Shown in pieces: positions 8,117-18,610 of a DNA stretch of 64,000 nt. The position numbers and the translations under genes are program-made. Origin of the DNA: Polyangiaceae bacterium (GTDB lineage Bacteria; Myxococcota_A; Polyangia; Polyangiales; Polyangiaceae); contig JABTUA010000002.1 in assembly GCA_015075635.1 (NCBI GenBank), positions 496,001 to 560,000 on the forward strand. Direction: 5' to 3'. The number at the start of each line of letters is the position of its first letter. The stretch's first letter is position 1. Under the pieces are notes generated by a model. The model was not told the DNA's origin. It saw only the letters and a list, made by a program, of their open reading frames with translations, and did no database searches.

Positions 8117-8644
8117 ATGTCGCTCGACCCGACTGGCCAAGACAGCCTGCGCATGGCGCGCTACCTCTCCGGCATCAGCCTGTTCACCCGCGGCATCGGC
8201 ATCCTGGGCGTGATTGGCTCGCTGATCGGCCTGGTGGCAGCGCTCAATCAACGCAGCTCGGACGATCGCCTCGGCTTCTCGCTGATCTCGCTGGGCGTGC
8301 TGCTGATCGCGGTGGTGGTCTGGTCCACCGGAACCTTCCACGGCGCGATGGCGCGCGTCGTACCGCTCGTGGTGCGCATCGACGAGCGGCTCGAAGAGGC
8401 AGAGGTGCAACGCCGCCTGCTCGCGGTCCGAGCTTTGGCGCCCGTCCCGGCGGAGACCCCGGCCGGCGCGCCCGCGGTCGCGCCGGCGCCCGCGGCCGAG
8501 GTGCCCGCGGAGCCGATTCGCCTGAAGCCACCGCCGGCGCCCAAGCCCGAGCCGGTGAAGATCCCTTGCCCGAGCTGCGGCGGCCTCATCCACCCGGAGG
8601 CGACGCGCTGCGTCCACTGCATGAAGCGCGTGGCGCACGCTTGA
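8117..8644 (+). CDS. Two-TM membrane protein with C-terminal zinc ribbon
   Basis: The 175-residue protein has two transmembrane helices at about residues 18-40 and 52-72, then an Ala/Pro-rich linker. It ends in a zinc ribbon: CPSC (Cys151, Cys154) and CVHC (Cys165, Cys168). The ribbon would face the cytoplasm if both helices form a hairpin. No enzymatic motif is seen. TATTAA at 8104-8109 lies 7 nt before the ATG with no Shine-Dalgarno, so the mRNA may be leaderless. The next gene starts 5 nt after the stop, suggesting an operon. The adjoining ISAs1 element ends 54 bp upstream. Confidence 0.8.
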   Translation: MSLDPTGQDSLRMARYLSGISLFTRGIGILGVIGSLIGLVAALNQRSSDDRLGFSLISLGVLLIAVVVWSTGTFHGAMARVVPLVVRIDERLEEAEVQRRLLAVRALAPVPAETPAGAPAVAPAPAAEVPAEPIRLKPPPAPKPEPVKIPCPSCGGLIHPEATRCVHCMKRVAHA

Positions 8645-8649
8645 CGGCG

Positions 8650-9450
8650 ATGTTCACGCGCCTGGCCCTCGCTGTCTTCGCGCTCTCGTACCCGCTGTCG
8701 GCGCACGCCGATCGGCAGACTCAGTGCATCGAGGACTTCGAGCGCGCGCAGCGCACGCGCAAATCCGGCAAGCTGCTCCAGGCTCGCGGCGAGTTTCGGG
8801 CCTGCGCCGACCCGAGCTGCCCGTCCATGCTGCGGAAGGACTGTACGGACGCGCTGGCCGAGCTCGGTACGGCCATCCCCAGCGTGCGCGTGAAGCTCGA
8901 AGACGAGAAGGGCAACGAGCTCGGGGGCTTCAGCCTCGAGATCGACGGCGTGCGCGTCGAGGTGGCCGCCGAGCCCATCGAGCTCGATCCGGGGCGCCAC
9001 CTGCTGGTCTTCTCGAGCGACGGCAAGCGCGTCGAGAAGACGGTGACCCTGCGGAGCGGGGACGTGGCGGTGCCGGTGATCGCCGCGTTCTCGGCGCCGG
9101 AGCAGGCACCGGACGCGCCCGCGGCCCCGAGCACGAGCGGCCCGCCGGCGCTGGCCTACGTGCTGGGTGGCGTCGCGCTGGTCGGCGCCGCCGGCTTCGT
9201 GGGCTTCGGGCTCGCAGGGCGCAGCACCGAGCGCTGCAAGGGCAGCTGCAGTGAGGACGAGATCGACACCCTGCACCGGCAGTACCTGCTGGCGGACGTG
9301 AGCTTGGGCGTGGCGCTGATCAGCGGCGGCATCGCGGGCTGGTTGTTCTTCGGCGACAAGGGCGAGCCGGAGAGCGCCCGGAGGCGGCCGTGGGTGGGCG
9401 TGGCGCCGAGCCGCTCGGGCGCCGTCGTCGGCGGGGGGTTGATGTTCTAG
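8650..9450 (+). CDS. Secreted PEGA-like protein with C-terminal membrane helices
   Basis: The 266-residue product starts with a signal peptide (cleavage likely after SAHA at residue 20). A Cys-containing helical segment follows (CIEDFERAQRTRKSGKLLQARGEFRAC), then a beta-rich PEGA-like domain (residues about 80-140, with IELDPGRHLLVF). Two hydrophobic helices come near the end (about 165-190 and 215-235). This arrangement is frequent in Myxococcota envelope proteins of unknown function. It sits directly downstream of the zinc-ribbon membrane protein and is probably co-transcribed. A TTG at 8641, overlapping the upstream stop, is an alternative start, but the ATG at 8650 begins the signal peptide. 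Confidence 0.75.
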   Translation: MFTRLALAVFALSYPLSAHADRQTQCIEDFERAQRTRKSGKLLQARGEFRACADPSCPSMLRKDCTDALAELGTAIPSVRVKLEDEKGNELGGFSLEIDGVRVEVAAEPIELDPGRHLLVFSSDGKRVEKTVTLRSGDVAVPVIAAFSAPEQAPDAPAAPSTSGPPALAYVLGGVALVGAAGFVGFGLAGRSTERCKGSCSEDEIDTLHRQYLLADVSLGVALISGGIAGWLFFGDKGEPESARRRPWVGVAPSRSGAVVGGGLMF

Positions 9451-9667
9451 ACGCGACCTGGGCAATCTTGCCATGAACGGATCACGATCATCATGAGTGG
9501 CGGAAACTCACGGAGACTGCCGGCGAGACCGGCGGATGCCTCCTCGTCCCCTGGGATGAGTCGCGGCTCTCTCGCAGGTCGCCCTCCGGAGGAGCCTCGG
9601 AGGAACGCTTCGACGGCATGCCTCTCGCGGCGTGATAGCTCGCAGGTCGAGCCTGGCTAGAATCACG

Positions 9668-11050
<1,383 letters not shown>

Positions 11051-11079
11051 AGGTCTGTCGAGAATTGGCCGGTCGAACG

Positions 11080-11181
11080 CCGGCGAAGCCGGCCCACCCC
11101 TCCGGGTATCGCGAAGCGCGTCGCGTGGGGTGGGGCCCCAACGAATTCACTTCGTTGGGGCGGGGAGGCGCGTGCCTCCCC
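11080..11181. repeat. Array of intergenic hairpins between convergent genes
   Basis: Several inverted repeats stand in a row. They include a short one (GCCGG...CCGGC) near 11090, an 11-bp stem at 11135-11161 (GCCCCAACGAA / TTCGTTGGGGC) and an 8-bp stem at 11162-11181 (GGGGAGGC / GCCTCCCC). The array probably terminates or insulates transcription from the activator gene. Similar hairpin chains occur at 36770-36893, which suggests a repeat family of this genome. Confidence 0.6.
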
Positions 11182-11194
11182 GATGAAAAAGTGA

Positions 11195-11222
11195 GAGAGC
11201 TGTCGAATTCTCGACAGCTCTC
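11195..11222 (-). terminator. Rho-independent terminator of the Ser/Thr kinase gene
   Basis: Twelve base pairs (GAGAGCTGTCGA with TCGACAGCTCTC) enclose a 4-nt loop. On the minus strand the stem is followed by ACTTTTTCATC, giving the U-run of an intrinsic terminator. It begins 3 bp after the kinase stop codon. Confidence 0.85.
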
Positions 11223-11225
11223 GAG

Positions 11226-12686
11226 TCAGCGCAGCTTGCAGTCCTTCTTGTAGTGCTTGATGCCCTCTGCATCGACCCAGTAGGGTGGGTTGCAGTCGAT
11301 CTTCGGGGGCTTCGACGGGCGCACGACGGGCTTCGAGCTCGGGGCAGGCTTCGGCGGCGTGGGTTCGATGCTCGGGGGCGGAGCTACCGCCGTGGGCTCC
11401 GCGCTCGCGTTCGGCTCGACCGGTGGCGGCGCGCTCGGCGCCGTCGGCGACGGAGCGGCCACCGCGGGCGCTTCGTCGCCGCCGCGCGTGGTGATCGCCG
11501 CCACCACCAGCAGCGTGAACAGCACCACTCCGGCCGCGATGCCGACCAGGGCGTTGAACGTCGCGCGCTTCGGCGCAGGCACCGGCTCGACGCGCATCGG
11601 CGTGGTGACCTCCGTCGGCGGCTCCCGCACGGGCGGCGCGAGCTCCGCCACCACCGAGTGCTGATAGTCGGCGGTGGCTTCGCTCTCGGCAGGCGCCACC
11701 GAGCCTGACTCCGAGCCTTCCTCCCGCTGCAGGCGCTCGAGCGCCTGACCCCTGCGCTCGAGCTCGTCGCCGACCGTGGCCTCGACCCAATCGCCGACCT
11801 GACGCCCGAGCGCCGGCGGCAGCGCGTGCTCGATGGCGATGGCCATCTCCCGCGCGGTCTGGAAGCGTGCTTCGCGGTCACGCGCGAGCGCGCGCATCAC
11901 GACCGCGTCGAGCTCGGGCGAGATCCCCGGCACCAGACGGCTGGGCGGTGAGAGCGGCGCTTCGAGCACCTGGGACATGACCAGGAACGGATCGGTGTCC
12001 TCGAACAAGCGCCGGCCGGTGAGCGTCTCCCACAGCACGATACCCGCCGAGAACACGTCCGAGCGCCGATCGAGCGGCTGGCTCTTGACCTGCTCCGGCG
12101 ACATGTAGGCGATCTTGCCCTTGATGCGCCCGACCTCGGTCTCCTTGCTGCGCTTGGCGGCCTTGGCGATGCCGAAGTCGACGACGCGCGCGGCGCCGTC
12201 CACGCCCACCAGGATGTTGTGCGGTGAGACGTCGCGGTGCACGATGCGGAGCGGCTCGCCGTCCTCGCTCTTGGCCTCGTGCGCGGCGTGCAGGCCGTAG
12301 AGCGCGTTGGTCACGACGGCGCTGGCGATGCTCGACGGCATCGTCGAGTCGCGCTTGCGCAAGCGCTTGAGCAGCTGGGAGAGCGACTCGCCGCTGACGT
12401 ACTCCATCACCAGGAAGAGCTCGCCGTCCGTGGCGACGACGTCCAGAGTCTGCGCCACGTTGGGGTGATGGATGCGCGCCGCGAGCCGCGCCTCGTCCAG
12501 AAACGCGGCGACGAACTCGGGGTCCTTGGCGAACTGCGGGTGCAGTCGCTTGATCGCCACGGTGCGCGCGAAGCCCACCGGCCCGAGCAGCCGGCCCAGG
12601 TGGATGGTCGCCATTCCCCCCGCGGCGATGGCGTCGGCCAGGAGATAGCGCCCGAGCACGCGACGCTCTCGGCGGATCTCGCTCAC
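11226..12686 (-). CDS. Transmembrane Ser/Thr protein kinase
   Basis: The 486-residue product has an N-terminal kinase domain (about 12-290), an acidic/Pro-rich linker and one transmembrane helix near 375-400. A Pro-rich external segment ends in a small Cys-containing tail. Visible kinase residues are Lys46 (AIKRL), Glu66, HRD at 150-152, Asn157, DFG at 170-172 and SPEQ at 196-199. The catalytic-loop Lys is replaced by Ser154 (HRDVSPHN), a variant common in Myxococcota kinases and not proof of inactivity. The start is a GTG with TACGCT 6 nt upstream (12693-12698), another leaderless-type layout. The adjacent FHA activator is a plausible target. Confidence 0.92.
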   Translation of the reverse strand: MSEIRRERRVLGRYLLADAIAAGGMATIHLGRLLGPVGFARTVAIKRLHPQFAKDPEFVAAFLDEARLAARIHHPNVAQTLDVVATDGELFLVMEYVSGESLSQLLKRLRKRDSTMPSSIASAVVTNALYGLHAAHEAKSEDGEPLRIVHRDVSPHNILVGVDGAARVVDFGIAKAAKRSKETEVGRIKGKIAYMSPEQVKSQPLDRRSDVFSAGIVLWETLTGRRLFEDTDPFLVMSQVLEAPLSPPSRLVPGISPELDAVVMRALARDREARFQTAREMAIAIEHALPPALGRQVGDWVEATVGDELERRGQALERLQREEGSESGSVAPAESEATADYQHSVVAELAPPVREPPTEVTTPMRVEPVPAPKRATFNALVGIAAGVVLFTLLVVAAITTRGGDEAPAVAAPSPTAPSAPPPVEPNASAEPTAVAPPPSIEPTPPKPAPSSKPVVRPSKPPKIDCNPPYWVDAEGIKHYKKDCKLR

Positions 12687-12698
12687 GAGCTCAGCGTA

Positions 12699-13952
12699 TC
12701 ACGGCGCACAGACCGACAGCCTGAGCTCGCCTCCCGCGCGCGTCCACGCCACCGCCCAGCGATCCCCGGCCCAGGCCAGGCTCGGGGTCTCGCCAGTCAG
12801 CGCGTCGCCGGCGAGCACCACGTCGGCGCCGCCGATCGCCTCGAAGTGCAGCGTGCTGCCGGACTGCCAGGCGACGGCGTAGCCTCCGGCGCCAGCAGCG
12901 ACGGCCGGTGGCCGGTTCGCGGTCGGCACGTCGCTCGAGACGCGCACGAGCGAGCCCGGGACGACACCCGAGCCCGCGACGCGCGCGAACCAGACGGCGC
13001 TGGTGCCGTCGCGGGAATCCAGCCACGCAATGCCGAAGTCCGTGCCGCTGAAGGCCAGCGCGGGGAAGTCGGAGACCCCCGCCGCCGCCTCCACGATCAG
13101 CGTCGACACCGGCGCGGAGAGCTGATCGTCGAGCGTCGTGAAATAGATGTCCGGGTCACCGGTCGGCGCCGATCCGCAGGTCGCCGGCGCCCAGGACCAG
13201 GCGACGGCGAAGCCGCTCGAGGTCGCGACGAGCGCCTGGTGGTTGCGATCACCGCACTCGGCACCGTCGGTGATGCGGGTGTAACCGTCCCCGCCCGTGA
13301 GGCTCCCTCCGCTCGCGTCCACGAGCACGGCGTACAGGCGCTTGGCGCTGTCACCGTAGCCGTTCCACACGATGCCGAAGCCGGCGCCGCTGGGTCTGCC
13401 GGCGATGGCGGCGTACTTCGGGCTCTTGCCGCCGGGCAGCGAGGCGTCCGTGCCGAAGACCGGCTTCGCGACGGTCGGTGGGTGCGCTCCGAACATGAGC
13501 GTGCTGTCGAACCAGGTCGTACCCACTGCGTTCGTCGTCGTGCCAAAGCTCGCGGAGAGCTCCGTCGCGCTCGCCGAGGTGGAGAGCTTGGTCGCGGCGC
13601 TCGTCGCGCCGTCGAGCCCCAGCGTGCGCGTGAAGACGTCTCCGACCTCCAAGTGCGTGAGCGCGAGGTCGTTGCTCGCCGACCGGTAGGCGATCGACGG
13701 TGATCTGCCGCCGGCGAGCGCCAGACTGCTGAAGTCGGCGCCGGTCGTGCAGCTCGCGACCGTCCCGCCTTGTCCGGAATTTCCCCCAGTGGGGAAGCCG
13801 CCGCCCCCGCTCACTCCGCTCGTTCCTCCACTGCCCCCGCTGCTGGGAGCGCCGCCCTCGCCGCGCAGCTCGTCGTCGCTCGGCATGAGCAGCGAGCACG
13901 CCGCGGCGGTCCCGCAGAGGACCATGAGGGCCGTCATGAAGAGAGCGCGCAC
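12699..13952 (-). CDS. Lipoprotein with beta-propeller-like repeats
   Basis: The 417-residue product starts at a GTG; an ATG 15 nt downstream is an alternative start. It has a lipobox ending in Cys19 (TAAAC), then a Gly/Ser linker to about residue 65. The remainder repeats a motif of the form G-hydrophobic-x-V/I-A/V-W (FGIVWNGYGDS, FAVAWSWAPAT, FGIAWLDSRDG, YAVAWQSG), as in secreted beta-propellers of Myxococcota. No catalytic residues are obvious. It ends 12 bp from the kinase start in the same direction, but the kinase carries its own -10-like element, so co-transcription is uncertain. It is divergent from the next lipoprotein gene. Confidence 0.75.
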   Translation of the reverse strand: MRALFMTALMVLCGTAAACSLLMPSDDELRGEGGAPSSGGSGGTSGVSGGGGFPTGGNSGQGGTVASCTTGADFSSLALAGGRSPSIAYRSASNDLALTHLEVGDVFTRTLGLDGATSAATKLSTSASATELSASFGTTTNAVGTTWFDSTLMFGAHPPTVAKPVFGTDASLPGGKSPKYAAIAGRPSGAGFGIVWNGYGDSAKRLYAVLVDASGGSLTGGDGYTRITDGAECGDRNHQALVATSSGFAVAWSWAPATCGSAPTGDPDIYFTTLDDQLSAPVSTLIVEAAAGVSDFPALAFSGTDFGIAWLDSRDGTSAVWFARVAGSGVVPGSLVRVSSDVPTANRPPAVAAGAGGYAVAWQSGSTLHFEAIGGADVVLAGDALTGETPSLAWAGDRWAVAWTRAGGELRLSVCAP

Positions 13953-14021
13953 CTACATCAGCCTAGCTCAGGACGCTTCGATTGACTTGTGGGGAGGGGC
14001 GGCCTCGGCGACCATGAATCC

Positions 14022-15232
14022 ATGCGCCTTCTTTCCGGAACCGTCCTCTCAGTAGGGCTCGCTCTCGTCTCGTGCGGCGGCGACGAGTTCAGCGCCAAGG
14101 GGAGCGGCGGCTCGAGCGGCAGCGGCGGCTCGTTGGGCGGGGGCGCGGGAGCGGGCGGCTCCGCGGGCATCATCGGAGGCAGCGCCGGGGCCGGCGGCTC
14201 CACCGGCGGCAGCGGCGGCGCGAGCGGCAGCGGCGGCGCGAGCGGCAGCGGCGGCGCGAGCGGAGGAGGCGGCTCCACCGGCGGCAGCGCTGGCAGTGGT
14301 GGCGCCGGCGGCGGCAGCGGTGGCTCGACGAATTGCCACACGCCGTCGTCCGCGAAGCCCGCGCCCGCCGGCAGCGAGCAGGTGCTCGCCGTCACCGACG
14401 ACCCCCAACCCGAGTACCCGGTCGTGGACGCCACGCACCGTACTGGACGACGGACACCACGCTGTGGCGCATCGACAAAGCAGGCACGTGCCTGGAGCAG
14501 CTGGCCACGGGAGGCACGCAGCTCGAGGGATTGGTGCTCGACGCAGGCTACGCCTACGTCGCCGACACCAGCGCGGGAATGGCGCGTCGGGTCCCGATCG
14601 GCGGCGGCACCTTCCAGACCGTGGTCAGCGGGCAAGGGCCGATGCAGACCGTCGCCGTGGACGCGACCGACATCTACTGGTGCCGCGTGGGCTCCGGGGT
14701 CGCCCGTAGGCCGAAGGACGGCTCGGGCAGCACCCAGATCATCGCCACCGGCTCGCCGATGAACAACTGTTTCGCCATCGCGGTGGACGCCACCTACGTG
14801 TACGCCGCGACCCGGAACGGCGCGCTGGCACGCGCGCTGAAGCAATCCAACTCCCCGGTCACCACCCTGGACTCCGTGACCGGCACCGTCACGGCCGATC
14901 CGGTCTACATCGGACTGTTCGGGAATCGCGTGTACTGGACTCACTGGCTGAACAACCCGGACTCCGGTGGCGTTCGCTCGGTCACGACGGCTGGGCAGAA
15001 CCTGGTGAGCATCACCGAGGTCCATCCCGAGGGCTTCGCGACCGACGGCTCGAGCGCTTACTGGACGATCCCGTATTCACCCGGCGGCGCCATCCGCAGG
15101 GGCTACGCGGCGCTCACCACCGCCGAGAACCTGGTGACGAACCAGCTGCGCCCGCGGGGCGTCGCCATCGACGCAACCCACGTCTACTGGACCAACTTCA
15201 ACGACCGGACGGTGCGCCGCGCGCTGCGCTGA
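14022..15232 (+). pseudogene. YWT-repeat lipoprotein, disrupted by a one-base frameshift
   Basis: The gene starts at the ATG at 14022 with a lipoprotein signal (LALVSC) and a long Gly/Ser/Ala linker. The first frame reads to DATH at 14438. From 14441 the family sequence continues in another frame (YWTTDTTLWRIDKAGTC...) to the stop at 15232. Only two bases separate the frames, so one base has been lost, or miscalled, near 14439. The downstream part has repeated units such as DIYWCRVGSG, RVYWTHWLN, AYWTIPY and HVYWTNFND, typical of YWTN/NHL-like propellers. If the base loss is real, only the linker and a short tail would be made. Confidence 0.8.
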
Positions 15233-15235
15233 GTC

Positions 15236-16408
15236 TCACGGCACGGTCGCCGACGTGTACGTCTTCATGAAGGCCACGCGCTCCGCGTTGGTCGCGCCCA
15301 TGTCGTTGTTGCCCCAGCCGTAGCTGACGAAGCCAGGGAAACCCAGGTTCGCGATGGCCTGCGCGCGGGCCTTGATGGCGTTGTGCCAGCCTGCCACGGA
15401 CACGCCGCCGCGCCCCCACGCCACTCCGGCGCCGGTGTTGCCGAAGTGCTCGAACAGCACCAGACGGGCCTTCGGCACCCCGAGCTTGGCGTAGGCGTCG
15501 ATGCTGGCCTGGTACTTCGCCCGGCACCAGGCCACCGAATTGCCGCTCTGGTTCACCTCCGCGCCGGACAGGTAGTTCTCCACGCCGACGAAGGCGTGCT
15601 TCTGGAGCTCGGTCCAGGACGCCGCGTTCGCCCCCGGGTTCGCGAACGGCGCCGCCACGATCACCTTCTTGCCCTTCGCAGCCAGGGTCTTCGCGAAATC
15701 GACGACGAACTGCCGGTAGCTCGCGTCGCCGGGCCAGAGGCCCGCCGAGATCTCGTTCACCACGAACCAGCTCGGCACGCCGCACGGGAAGTCGTTCGCG
15801 GCCTTCGCGAGCACCGCGTTGGCACGCGCCGCTCCGCCGGCGGCGACGTTCACGTTCAGGTCGTTCACGTACACGGCCTGCTGGTTCCCGGCGGCCCAGA
15901 TCTTGGCCTTGTGCTGGTCCGTCGCCACCGTCATCAGGTGCTGCGACAGCGAGTTCAGCGCGTCGAAATCCGGCGGGCAGAAGCACTTGCCGCTCGTCGG
16001 GCTGCACATGCCGGTCGAGCCACAGTTCAGCGTGGCAACGTCGAAGCGCAGCGTGACCGGGGTCGGCGCGCTGCCGGACGGGCAGCTCGTGTCGTTACTG
16101 CCCCCGCCGACCGGCGGGGCACCCGCTTCGCCACCCGCACCAGCCGCGCCGCCGTTGCCCGGCTCACCGGCGGCGCCACCACTCGCAGGCGCGCCCGCGG
16201 CGCCGCCCGCGCCGGGCGCTCCGGCCGAGCCGCCGAAGCTCGGCTCGCCGGCTTCGCCCCCGGCCCCCGCTGGACCGCTGCCCCAGGTGTCGTCATCACC
16301 AAGCCCACCGGCGCCGGTCACGGGCTCGTGGCCGGTCGGGTCGTCGGCCTCGCCGGATCCGGAGGCACAGCCGACCAGGAGCAACATCAGGGAAAGCCAG
16401 CGCCACAT
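15236..16408 (-). CDS. Lipoprotein with glycosidase-like C-terminal domain
   Basis: The 390-residue product has a lipobox (LLLVGC), a linker of about 90 residues rich in Gly, Ala, Pro and Glu, and then a domain of about 280 residues. Features such as WFVVNEIS (about residue 215) and RLVLFEHFG (about 315) resemble the acid/base and nucleophile strands of (beta/alpha)8 glycoside hydrolases, but I cannot assign a family. A Cys-rich stretch (CGSTGMCSPTSGKCFC) opens the domain. The ATG at 16408 follows GGGAGGG. A sigma-54-like promoter lies so close upstream (16421-16436) that it would leave almost no leader. The gene converges with the frameshifted lipoprotein. Confidence 0.65.
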   Translation of the reverse strand: MWRWLSLMLLLVGCASGSGEADDPTGHEPVTGAGGLGDDDTWGSGPAGAGGEAGEPSFGGSAGAPGAGGAAGAPASGGAAGEPGNGGAAGAGGEAGAPPVGGGSNDTSCPSGSAPTPVTLRFDVATLNCGSTGMCSPTSGKCFCPPDFDALNSLSQHLMTVATDQHKAKIWAAGNQQAVYVNDLNVNVAAGGAARANAVLAKAANDFPCGVPSWFVVNEISAGLWPGDASYRQFVVDFAKTLAAKGKKVIVAAPFANPGANAASWTELQKHAFVGVENYLSGAEVNQSGNSVAWCRAKYQASIDAYAKLGVPKARLVLFEHFGNTGAGVAWGRGGVSVAGWHNAIKARAQAIANLGFPGFVSYGWGNNDMGATNAERVAFMKTYTSATVP

Positions 16409-16420
16409 ACCCTCCCCCAA

Positions 16421-16436
16421 CGCAAGACCCCTGCCA
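16421..16436 (-). promoter_or_regulatory. Possible sigma-54 promoter of the glycosidase-like lipoprotein
   Basis: On the minus strand TGGCAGGGGTCTTGCG has GG and GC 10 nt apart, as RpoN promoters do. The predicted transcript start would fall within a few bases of the ATG at 16408, which would exclude the ribosome-binding site. That makes it doubtful unless translation starts further downstream. Confidence 0.35.
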
Positions 16437-16571
16437 GCCAGAAACCGCTGCGATTTCCTGACGTCGCTGGGATCCGCTGGGAACGAACCCGCTCAATCGC
16501 GCAAGGGCCGGAGGGTGACCTCGGGACACCAGGGCGATGACCACGATCAAGATTGCCGCTAGTCTCCGCGC

Positions 16572-17726
16572 ATGAGCAGCCGAGCTTTCTTCGCCTCCAC
16601 CTTCGTCCTGGGACTGGTCACCGCCTGTGGTGGCGGCGAAGATCGGAAATTCGGCAGCGGAACCGGCGGCGCGGCGGGTAGCGGCGCGGCGGGCGCGGGT
16701 GGTGGGGCGACCGGAGGCTCGTCCGGAACCGGTGCCACCGGCGGTGGGGGCGCGGCCGGCAGCGGCGGCGCGGCGACCGGGGGCTCGGCGGGAGCGGGCG
16801 GCGCAACCGGTGGAGCTGGCGGCGCCACGGGCGGAGCCGGCGGCGCGACGGGGGGCACCGGGGGTGCCGCAACCTGCGAGAGCGCCAACAACGCCTGTTT
16901 GCCGAATGCTCCCGCGGGCTGGACCGGGCCGATGGCGTTTCGGCGCGGGCAAGGCGCGCCGCCCGCATGCCCGGGCGCCTACCCGACGAAGGTCGCGGAC
17001 GGTCACGCCGGGCTCGACCCGGGGACCCCGAGCTGCAAGTGCACCTGCGATCCCGCAACCGGGATCCAGGGCTGCAATGGCACGGCGTCGATCTACGACG
17101 TCGGGGAGACCACGGTCTCCTGTTTCACCGTGATCTCGTCGGAACCCAAGGTCTGGACCGCGGCGGCGAACCAGTGCGTGAAGGCGACGCTCAACTCCAG
17201 CGGCCAGGTGACGCTGGTCGTGCCGAACGCCACCAGCCCAGGCACCTGTGCCGCGAAGCCGAACCACACCCTTCCAACGCCGACCTGGGCGGAGAACACG
17301 CGTACCTGCTCCGGCGCCACGCCCGCCGCGGGCGCCTGCGGCGCCGGCGAGACCTGCATGCCGAAGACCTTCGCGCCCTACGAGACGTGCATCTACAGCC
17401 CTGGCGACGTCGCCTGCCCCACCACCGGCTACACGAAGAAGCTCTTGGTCTACGAAGGTTTCACGGACGGCCGCACCTGCTCGGCGTGCAGCTGCGGGAC
17501 TGCCAGCTCGACCTGCAAGGGCAGCGTGACCTTCGCGTCGGCCTGCAGCGGGCTCCCCATCGCCTACTCCACCGTCTCCGGTTGCGGGGTCCCCTCGACC
17601 AACATCGCCACCACCCAATACGGCACCTACACCCCTGCGCCCAGCGGCACCTGCCCGCCCTCGACCTCGGCGCTCAGCGGGGCGGTGGCGACGACGGGCG
17701 AATCCACGGTGTGCTGTCTGCCCTGA
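16572..17726 (+). CDS. Cys-rich Gly-linker lipoprotein
   Basis: The 384-residue product has a lipobox (GLVTAC) and a Gly/Ala/Thr-rich linker to about residue 100. A domain of about 280 residues follows with some 20 Cys, suggesting many disulfides (for example CKCTCDP, CSACSCG, CGVPST). It is probably displayed on the outer membrane. No enzyme motif is seen. TAGTCT at 16560-16565 lies 6 nt before the ATG without a Shine-Dalgarno, again pointing to a leaderless transcript. It is divergent from the glycosidase-like lipoprotein and convergent with 17731-18558. Confidence 0.75.
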   Translation: MSSRAFFASTFVLGLVTACGGGEDRKFGSGTGGAAGSGAAGAGGGATGGSSGTGATGGGGAAGSGGAATGGSAGAGGATGGAGGATGGAGGATGGTGGAATCESANNACLPNAPAGWTGPMAFRRGQGAPPACPGAYPTKVADGHAGLDPGTPSCKCTCDPATGIQGCNGTASIYDVGETTVSCFTVISSEPKVWTAAANQCVKATLNSSGQVTLVVPNATSPGTCAAKPNHTLPTPTWAENTRTCSGATPAAGACGAGETCMPKTFAPYETCIYSPGDVACPTTGYTKKLLVYEGFTDGRTCSACSCGTASSTCKGSVTFASACSGLPIAYSTVSGCGVPSTNIATTQYGTYTPAPSGTCPPSTSALSGAVATTGESTVCCLP

Positions 17727-17730
17727 AGAC

Positions 17731-18558
17731 CTACCCGACGATCTCCCCCAAGATCTTCCCCGTGTCCTTCACCATGCTCACGCTCTGATCGAGCCCCTTG
17801 ATGATGAGCTTGAGGTGAAGCACGAGCTTCGGGTTCAGGATCTGCGCCGGCGCGCTGGCGACCAGGGCGGCGCCGGCTGACGCCGTCTCGGCGGCTTTCC
17901 CCGCCAGCTTCGCGCCGAGCTCGGCGGTCGTCAGCCACAGCGTCTTCAGCTTCTCGGTGCCCTCGCCCGCGGCCGACTCGAGCTCCGAGAGCGCGGCGTT
18001 CACCTCGCTCTTCTTGATCTTGCGATCGCCCTTCTCCACGTCCTCCGGCGCGTCCTCACCCTTCACCTTGGACTTCGCCAGGTGCACGTGGCGGCCGGTC
18101 TCCATCAGCTGGTAGGCCGTGGCGTACATCTCGGCAGAGGCGCGGAAGAAGTTGTCGTACTCCGCCATGCCGATCTGCACGTACTTGAAGTCGTACTCCG
18201 CGTTCGGATTCATGCGCGCGACCTTCAGGTAGTCGTAGCGCACGTCGCCCTCGTAGGGCTTCAGCGACGAGGAGAGCTGCCCGAGCTGGACCTGCCCCTG
18301 CGGCGGAACGTCCACCAGCTTCTTCGCCAGCTCGACCGTGGTCGCCCCGACTTGCTTGGCGAAGTCGCTGAAGTCCGTCGCGACCTCACCCATGGCCTGT
18401 TCGAACTCCTCCCAGTTCTTGGCCTCGCGAACCCGGGTGGTCGTCTTGCCGTTCTGGGTCTTGGTGGTGACGACGGTGGCCTTCAGGCCGATGGCCTCGC
18501 ACGCTGCGGAGAGCGCGGAGAGCGCGGAGAGGGTCAGCACGGTCCTGCGCGGGAGCAT
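17731..18558 (-). CDS. Predicted lipoprotein with long helices
   Basis: The 275-residue product has a signal with a possible lipobox (SALSAAC) and is then mostly alpha-helical and charged. Hydrophobic helices appear near 205-235 (LGAKLAGKAAETASAGAALVASAP). I do not recognise the family. The ATG at 18558 begins the signal; an ATG at 18576 is an alternative start. It follows the lipoprotein gene 18611-19159 by 52 bp on the same strand and is likely in its operon. The stop lies 4 bp from that of the convergent Cys-rich lipoprotein. Confidence 0.65.
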   Translation of the reverse strand: MLPRRTVLTLSALSALSAACEAIGLKATVVTTKTQNGKTTTRVREAKNWEEFEQAMGEVATDFSDFAKQVGATTVELAKKLVDVPPQGQVQLGQLSSSLKPYEGDVRYDYLKVARMNPNAEYDFKYVQIGMAEYDNFFRASAEMYATAYQLMETGRHVHLAKSKVKGEDAPEDVEKGDRKIKKSEVNAALSELESAAGEGTEKLKTLWLTTAELGAKLAGKAAETASAGAALVASAPAQILNPKLVLHLKLIIKGLDQSVSMVKDTGKILGEIVG

Positions 18559-18610
18559 GGCCGAGAGATACACCATCCCTCGCCGCCGGCCATGACCGCC
18601 GACAAGCCGC

